NCBI GenBank assembly: GCA_020633315.1
Contig: JACKDV010000019.1
Coordinates: 62,001 to 126,000, forward strand
DNA from: Myxococcales bacterium
Lineage (GTDB): Bacteria > Myxococcota_A > Polyangia > Nannocystales > Nannocystaceae
Direction: 5' to 3'
Length of the DNA stretch: 64,000 nt
Under the pieces are notes generated by a model, which worked only from the letters and a program-made list of their open reading frames with translations, was not told the origin of the DNA and ran no database searches. Position 1 is the stretch's first letter; every line of letters starts with the position of its first letter. Below are positions 60,734-64,000 of this stretch, in pieces. The position numbers were made by a program, and so were the translations under genes.

Positions 60734-62158
60734 ATGAGCTCCTTGCGCGACGATCTGAGCCGAGCCCTGGGCCCCGACCACGTGATCGCCGAGGGCGACG
60801 ATCTCGCGTTCTACGGCGCCGATCGCTGCCGCGGCGACTGGCCGGTGGCCCCCGGGCTCATCGTGCTGCCCGCGACCATCGAGGAGGTCCAGGCCGTGGT
60901 GCGGATCTGTGCCGCGCACGGCGTGCCCATCGTGCCCTCGGGTGGTCGCACCGGCCTCACCGGGGCCGCCACCGCCACCCACGGCGAGGTGGTGCTCTCG
61001 CTGACCCGCATGAGCCGGATCCTCGAGGTCGATCCCGCGGCCCGGCTGCTGCGCTGCGAGGCGGGCGCGACGGTCGAGGCGGCGCACCTGGCCGCGGCCG
61101 AGCACGGCCTGCTCTACCCGGTGGACTTCGCGGCCAAGGGCTCGGCCCACGTCGGCGGCTCGATCGCCACCAACGCGGGCGGCGTGAAGGTGCTGCGCTA
61201 CGGCCTCACCCGTCAGTGGGTGCAGGGCCTGAAGGTGGTCGTGGCCTCCGGCGAGTGCCTGAGCCTGGGCGGCGCGCTGGTCAAGGACAACACCGGCTAC
61301 GACCTGCGCCAGCTCTTCATCGGGGCCGAGGGCACGCTGGGCATCGTGGTCGAGGCCACCCTGCGGCTGTGCGCCCCGCCGGCCGGCCGCGTGGTGGCCC
61401 TGTGCGCCGTGCCCGACGAGGAGCGCGTGCTCGAGCTGTTCGCCCGGGTGCAGGCCAGCGGCCTGGTGCTGCAGGCCTTCGAGTGCTTCGACGCCGGCTG
61501 CCTGCGTCGCGTGCTCGAGCACCGCGGCCGCGACGGCGCCGGGCCCTTCGATCCGCCCAGCCCCCAGCATGCGCTGCTCGAGGTAGAGGTGCCGCAGCCC
61601 GGGCCGCAGGCGCACGAGGCCACCACCGACGCGCTCGCCGAGCAGCTCGCCGACGCCCAAGACGTGGGCACCATCACCGACGCCGTGCTCGCCTCCACCG
61701 AGGCCCAGGCCCGCGAGCTGTGGGCGCTGCGCGAGGACACCAGCGAGTCGCTGCACCGCCACCGCCCGCACAAGTCCGACGTCTCGGTGCCCGTGGCCGC
61801 CCTGCCCCGCTTCCTCGCCGCCTGGCGCCAGCGCGTCGCGGCCGAGCTGCCCGGGGTGGAGGCCGTGGTCTTCGGCCACATCGGCGACGGCAACCTCCAC
61901 CTCAACCTCCTGCAGCCCGCCGACGAGGACCCCACGAGCTTCCAGGCCCGCTGCAAGGCCTTCGACGCCCGCAGCTACGCCCTCGTGCACGACTTCCACG
62001 GCAGCGTCTCCGCCGAGCACGGCATCGGCCTGCTCAAGCGCGACCACCTGCACTTCTCCCGCAGCCCCACCGAGCTGCAGATGATGCGAGCGATCAAGCA
62101 CGCCCTCGATCCCCAGGGCCTGTTCAACCCGGGCAAGATGCTGCCCGACCCGCAGTGA
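60734..62158 (+). CDS. FAD-linked 2-hydroxyacid dehydrogenase (D-lactate/glycolate type)
   Basis: The 474-residue flavoprotein has a PCMH FAD-binding domain: IVPSGGRTGLTGAATATHGE, VDFAAKGSAHVGGSIATNAG, GVKVLRYGLTRQWVQGLKVV and DNTGYDLRQLFIGAEGTLGI. The C-terminal FAD-oxidase domain includes HKSDVSVPVAALP, FGHIGDGNLHLNLLQP and SAEHGIGLLKRDHL. It resembles GlcD/D-lactate dehydrogenase or D-2-hydroxyglutarate dehydrogenase; which acid is used cannot be told. No GlcE/GlcF subunit genes are adjacent, so it probably acts as a single-subunit enzyme. Confidence 0.92.
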   Translation: MSSLRDDLSRALGPDHVIAEGDDLAFYGADRCRGDWPVAPGLIVLPATIEEVQAVVRICAAHGVPIVPSGGRTGLTGAATATHGEVVLSLTRMSRILEVDPAARLLRCEAGATVEAAHLAAAEHGLLYPVDFAAKGSAHVGGSIATNAGGVKVLRYGLTRQWVQGLKVVVASGECLSLGGALVKDNTGYDLRQLFIGAEGTLGIVVEATLRLCAPPAGRVVALCAVPDEERVLELFARVQASGLVLQAFECFDAGCLRRVLEHRGRDGAGPFDPPSPQHALLEVEVPQPGPQAHEATTDALAEQLADAQDVGTITDAVLASTEAQARELWALREDTSESLHRHRPHKSDVSVPVAALPRFLAAWRQRVAAELPGVEAVVFGHIGDGNLHLNLLQPADEDPTSFQARCKAFDARSYALVHDFHGSVSAEHGIGLLKRDHLHFSRSPTELQMMRAIKHALDPQGLFNPGKMLPDPQ

Positions 62159-62196
62159 TCCGCGGGCGCTGGCCGCGGCTTGCGCTCGCAATCATG

Positions 62197-62216
62197 ATAC
62201 CTCCCATCCGAGGTAT
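62197..62216. promoter_or_regulatory. Inverted repeat over the start of the nuclease gene
   Basis: ATACCTC (62197-62203) and GAGGTAT (62210-62216) are perfect 7-bp arms around CCATCC, overlapping the ATG at 62215. TATGAT (62214-62219) could also be a -10. An autoregulatory operator or an RNA hairpin blocking initiation would fit a defence-type operon (inference). Confidence 0.45.
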
Positions 62217-62799
62217 GATGTCGTCCGTCGCAGCGAAGGACTACGAGCGCAAGGCCCGCTCGATGGGGGATCATGAGCTTCGTGACCTGTGGCTCAAGAT
62301 CCAAGGTGGGAAGACCGGAGCCGCAGGATGGGCTGCGGGGAAGGCCCTCGAGTACTTCGTGCTACGGGCGTTCCAGCTCGATGGAGCCAAGATCCGTTGG
62401 CCGTACGAAGTCAGGCTCGACGGCGAGACCGTCGAGCAGATCGATGGCGTCATCCACCAAGGCCCGATATCTGTAGTGGTCGAGACCAAGGACCAGCAAG
62501 ATCCGGCCAACGTCGAGCCGCTTGCCAAGCTCAGGAGCCAGCTCTTGCGAAGGCCCGCGGGTACCATTGGGATGGTGGTCAGCAAGAGTGGATTCACCAG
62601 TCCAGCGCGAACTCTCGCTGGCTTCATGGCACCTACGACCATCCTGCTCTGGGAGGGCGCGGAGATCGACTTGGCGCTCGAGAGCAAACAACCACAGCCC
62701 TTCCGTCGTGGACTCGATTGGAAGTACCGGCTGGCGGTGGAAGAAGGTGCTGCATTTTCCGATCTCAGCTCGTTCCTGAACGAAGCGAGGGCTTCATGA
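62215..62799 (+). CDS. Mrr/restriction-endonuclease-like protein
   Basis: The 194-residue protein starts DYERKARSMGDHELRDLWLK after a short leader. The PD-(D/E)xK core is visible as VEQIDGVIHQGPISVVVETK, that is D-x(n)-E-x-K with ETKD as the catalytic block. A family stretch LAKLRSQLLRRPAGTIGMVV, followed by SKSGFTSPARTLAGF and TILLWEGAEID, matches a group of stand-alone restriction endonuclease-like proteins found in cyanobacteria and others. There is no methyltransferase or specificity subunit. It is coupled by ATGA to the TOPRIM-like gene. Codon use and base composition are less G+C-rich than the flanks, suggesting transfer. Confidence 0.82.
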   Translation: MMSSVAAKDYERKARSMGDHELRDLWLKIQGGKTGAAGWAAGKALEYFVLRAFQLDGAKIRWPYEVRLDGETVEQIDGVIHQGPISVVVETKDQQDPANVEPLAKLRSQLLRRPAGTIGMVVSKSGFTSPARTLAGFMAPTTILLWEGAEIDLALESKQPQPFRRGLDWKYRLAVEEGAAFSDLSSFLNEARAS

Positions 62800-63347
62800 G
62801 GTTGTCGATCGTAGTCGAGGGTCGCGAGGACGAAGAGCTAATCAACGCCGTGGTGTCCAGCGTCCTGGTCCCCGGGAGCTTTCGAATCGTGTGTGCTCGC
62901 GGCAAGTCGCACGCGATCTCGATGGCAGGAACGATGCTGACGGTGGAGGAAGAGCCCGTCGTCCTCGCCATCGATGCCGACACCTCGAACCCGGGACTGC
63001 TCGCAGAGCAACGCAGCGACTTGAGCGCGCTCCTCAATCGAGCGGCACATCCAGGTCACTGGAGGGTCGTCTTCTTCGTCCCCGAGATCGAGAGCGTCCT
63101 AGTCTACGACGATGCCGTCGTACGGCGTCTGTTCGGACGATCCCTGGACGAGGTCGAGCGTGCCTTGCGAGACGTAGCTCCCAAGAAGTCGCTTGCGCGA
63201 CTCACTGAATCGACCGGCACATCCTGGCACCAGATAGTCCAGCAGATCGCCAAGGATACGGAGATCGCGAGCCTTCTGGCCAAGGCACCGGGCATGAGCG
63301 AGATCGTGCAGTTCGCGGAGCAGGTCGTTCCCAACGCAGCGGAGTGA
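62796..63347 (+). CDS. TOPRIM/OLD-like partner protein
   Basis: The 183-residue protein has an N-terminal Glu motif (MRLSIVVEGREDEELINAVV) and a DxD motif (VVLAIDADTSNPGL), the acidic pattern of TOPRIM nuclease/primase domains such as those in OLD proteins. FFVPEIESVLVYDD also fits, being common in OLD-type TOPRIM proteins. There is no ATPase domain. The start overlaps the nuclease stop by four bases (ATGA). The pair looks like a compact two-gene nuclease module; defence function is inferred from domain types only. Confidence 0.75.
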   Translation: MRLSIVVEGREDEELINAVVSSVLVPGSFRIVCARGKSHAISMAGTMLTVEEEPVVLAIDADTSNPGLLAEQRSDLSALLNRAAHPGHWRVVFFVPEIESVLVYDDAVVRRLFGRSLDEVERALRDVAPKKSLARLTESTGTSWHQIVQQIAKDTEIASLLAKAPGMSEIVQFAEQVVPNAAE

Positions 63348-63348
63348 G

Positions 63349-64000
63349 CTACCCCGCCTTGGCCGAGCGGGTCGGCTCGAGCACCACGCGGATGCCGTCG
63401 CGGAGCTCGGTGTGCTCGTCGACATGGGCGTCGAGCTCCTCGAGCATGTCCAGGCGACGGGGCGGCTGCACCACGTCGGCGGCGCTCAGCGACAGGCGGT
63501 AGGGATCCACCGCGCGCTCGCTGCCGGTGGCCCGCCGGTAGAGCCACGCGGCGACCAGCTCGAGCACCTTGCGGTTCTCCCGGAGCGCGCGACGCAGCGT
63601 GGCCTCGTCGTAGTCGCGCACCAGCCAGGCCTGCCACTCGCTGAGGTAGCCCAGGCGCTGGTAGTTGAGCATCGCGGGCTCGGCCCAGGTACCGGGGTCG
63701 AGGCGATGCCACTGCCGCAGGAAGCCCTGCACCGACTCGCTGAGGCGGAACACCTGGATCGCGTCGATGGAGACCTTCTTCATGAACTCGGGGTCGTGCA
63801 GCTTGCCCTGGAAGTAGAGCAGCGCGGTCGAGCCCCAGTAGCCCGAGTAGTCCCAGATCACCTTGAGCGACATGACCTGCGCGTTGCCGAACAGCTCGTA
63901 CTGCCCCTGGTAGAGCAGCAGGAAGCTGCGGTAGAGCGCGAGGTACTGGCGGTCGTAGGCGCGGGCCAGGGCCTCCACGTCGCCGCCGCGCTGGTCGGCC
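63349..64000 (-). CDS. C-terminal part of a probable FAD-dependent halogenase-like oxidoreductase (partial)
   Basis: The last ~217 codons of a longer gene are visible; its 5' end lies beyond the window. Sequence features are YDRQYLALYRSFLLLYQGQY, ELFGNAQVMSLKVIWDYSGY and WGSTALLYFQGKLHD. These recall the C-terminal helical region of tryptophan-halogenase-family flavoproteins. The FAD-binding GxGxxG and the halogenase WxWxIP motifs are not in the window, so the call is tentative. The stop is one base after the TOPRIM-like gene stop on the other strand. Confidence 0.5.
   Translation of the reverse strand, partial: ADQRGGDVEALARAYDRQYLALYRSFLLLYQGQYELFGNAQVMSLKVIWDYSGYWGSTALLYFQGKLHDPEFMKKVSIDAIQVFRLSESVQGFLRQWHRLDPGTWAEPAMLNYQRLGYLSEWQAWLVRDYDEATLRRALRENRKVLELVAAWLYRRATGSERAVDPYRLSLSAADVVQPPRRLDMLEELDAHVDEHTELRDGIRVVLEPTRSAKAG

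Overview
The window is a G+C-rich (roughly 70 % by eye) bacterial chromosome segment, packed with genes on both strands. It has no rRNA, tRNA, insertion sequence, CRISPR array or replication origin that I can recognise. The gene content points to a myxobacterium, most likely of the Nannocystineae type (inference). Signs of this are many exported lipoproteins with Ser/Thr-rich linkers, two von Willebrand A lipoproteins, a Cys-rich 'CGDG..D..E.CDDG' repeat protein, a Ser/Thr kinase with an ectodomain, and DUF2169/VgrG genes.

Layout. 1-16 kb: the 3' end of a divergent EF-Tu paralogue with a strong terminator, a vWA lipoprotein, a cation-efflux transporter, a hydrolase/nucleotidyltransferase pair, a TPR membrane protein, a BlaI-BlaR1-type repressor/protease pair with a three-copy operator, a second vWA lipoprotein, a HAD hydrolase, an AmmeMemoRadiSam-type radical SAM enzyme, and a carbamoyltransferase-SxtJ-DUF5989-SGNH hydrolase operon. 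16-28 kb: GST, cytochrome P450, a truncated GNAT-like fragment, a GFA-domain protein, a Tgt-like transglycosylase coupled to a PhzF-like isomerase, two unknowns, a Ser/Thr kinase whose ectodomain matches the adjacent lipoprotein, RsgA and an ECF-type sigma factor. 28-42 kb: a duplicated membrane protein, a translationally coupled LigA / sulfite-oxidase-like / PQQ-like lipoprotein trio, a PLC-type phosphoesterase, a double universal stress protein, an OmpR-type two-component system and exported proteins.

42-51 kb is an orphan VgrG island (VgrG, methyltransferase, DUF3540, two DUF2169 proteins, a PAAR-like candidate) without structural type VI genes. 51-64 kb holds an acyl-CoA dehydrogenase, a DUF2914 protein, a tail-to-tail pair of truncated gene fragments, a leucine-rich lipoprotein, a Cys-rich repeat lipoprotein, a DUF5995 protein, an FAD-linked 2-hydroxyacid dehydrogenase, a two-gene Mrr-like nuclease/TOPRIM module with less G+C-rich codon use, and part of a probable FAD-dependent halogenase-like gene.

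The most striking object is at 58871-59476. It is an AhpD-like gene with an in-frame TGA exactly where the second redox Cys of the CxxC motif should be. A perfect 7-bp hairpin with a GGTCT loop follows at the spacing of the E. coli fdhF SECIS element. It is best read as a selenoprotein (CVYU) that a standard gene caller would split in two. A second window-wide theme is that at least a dozen genes on both strands have a TAnnnT hexamer 6-9 nt before the start codon and no Shine-Dalgarno sequence, which suggests frequent leaderless transcription.
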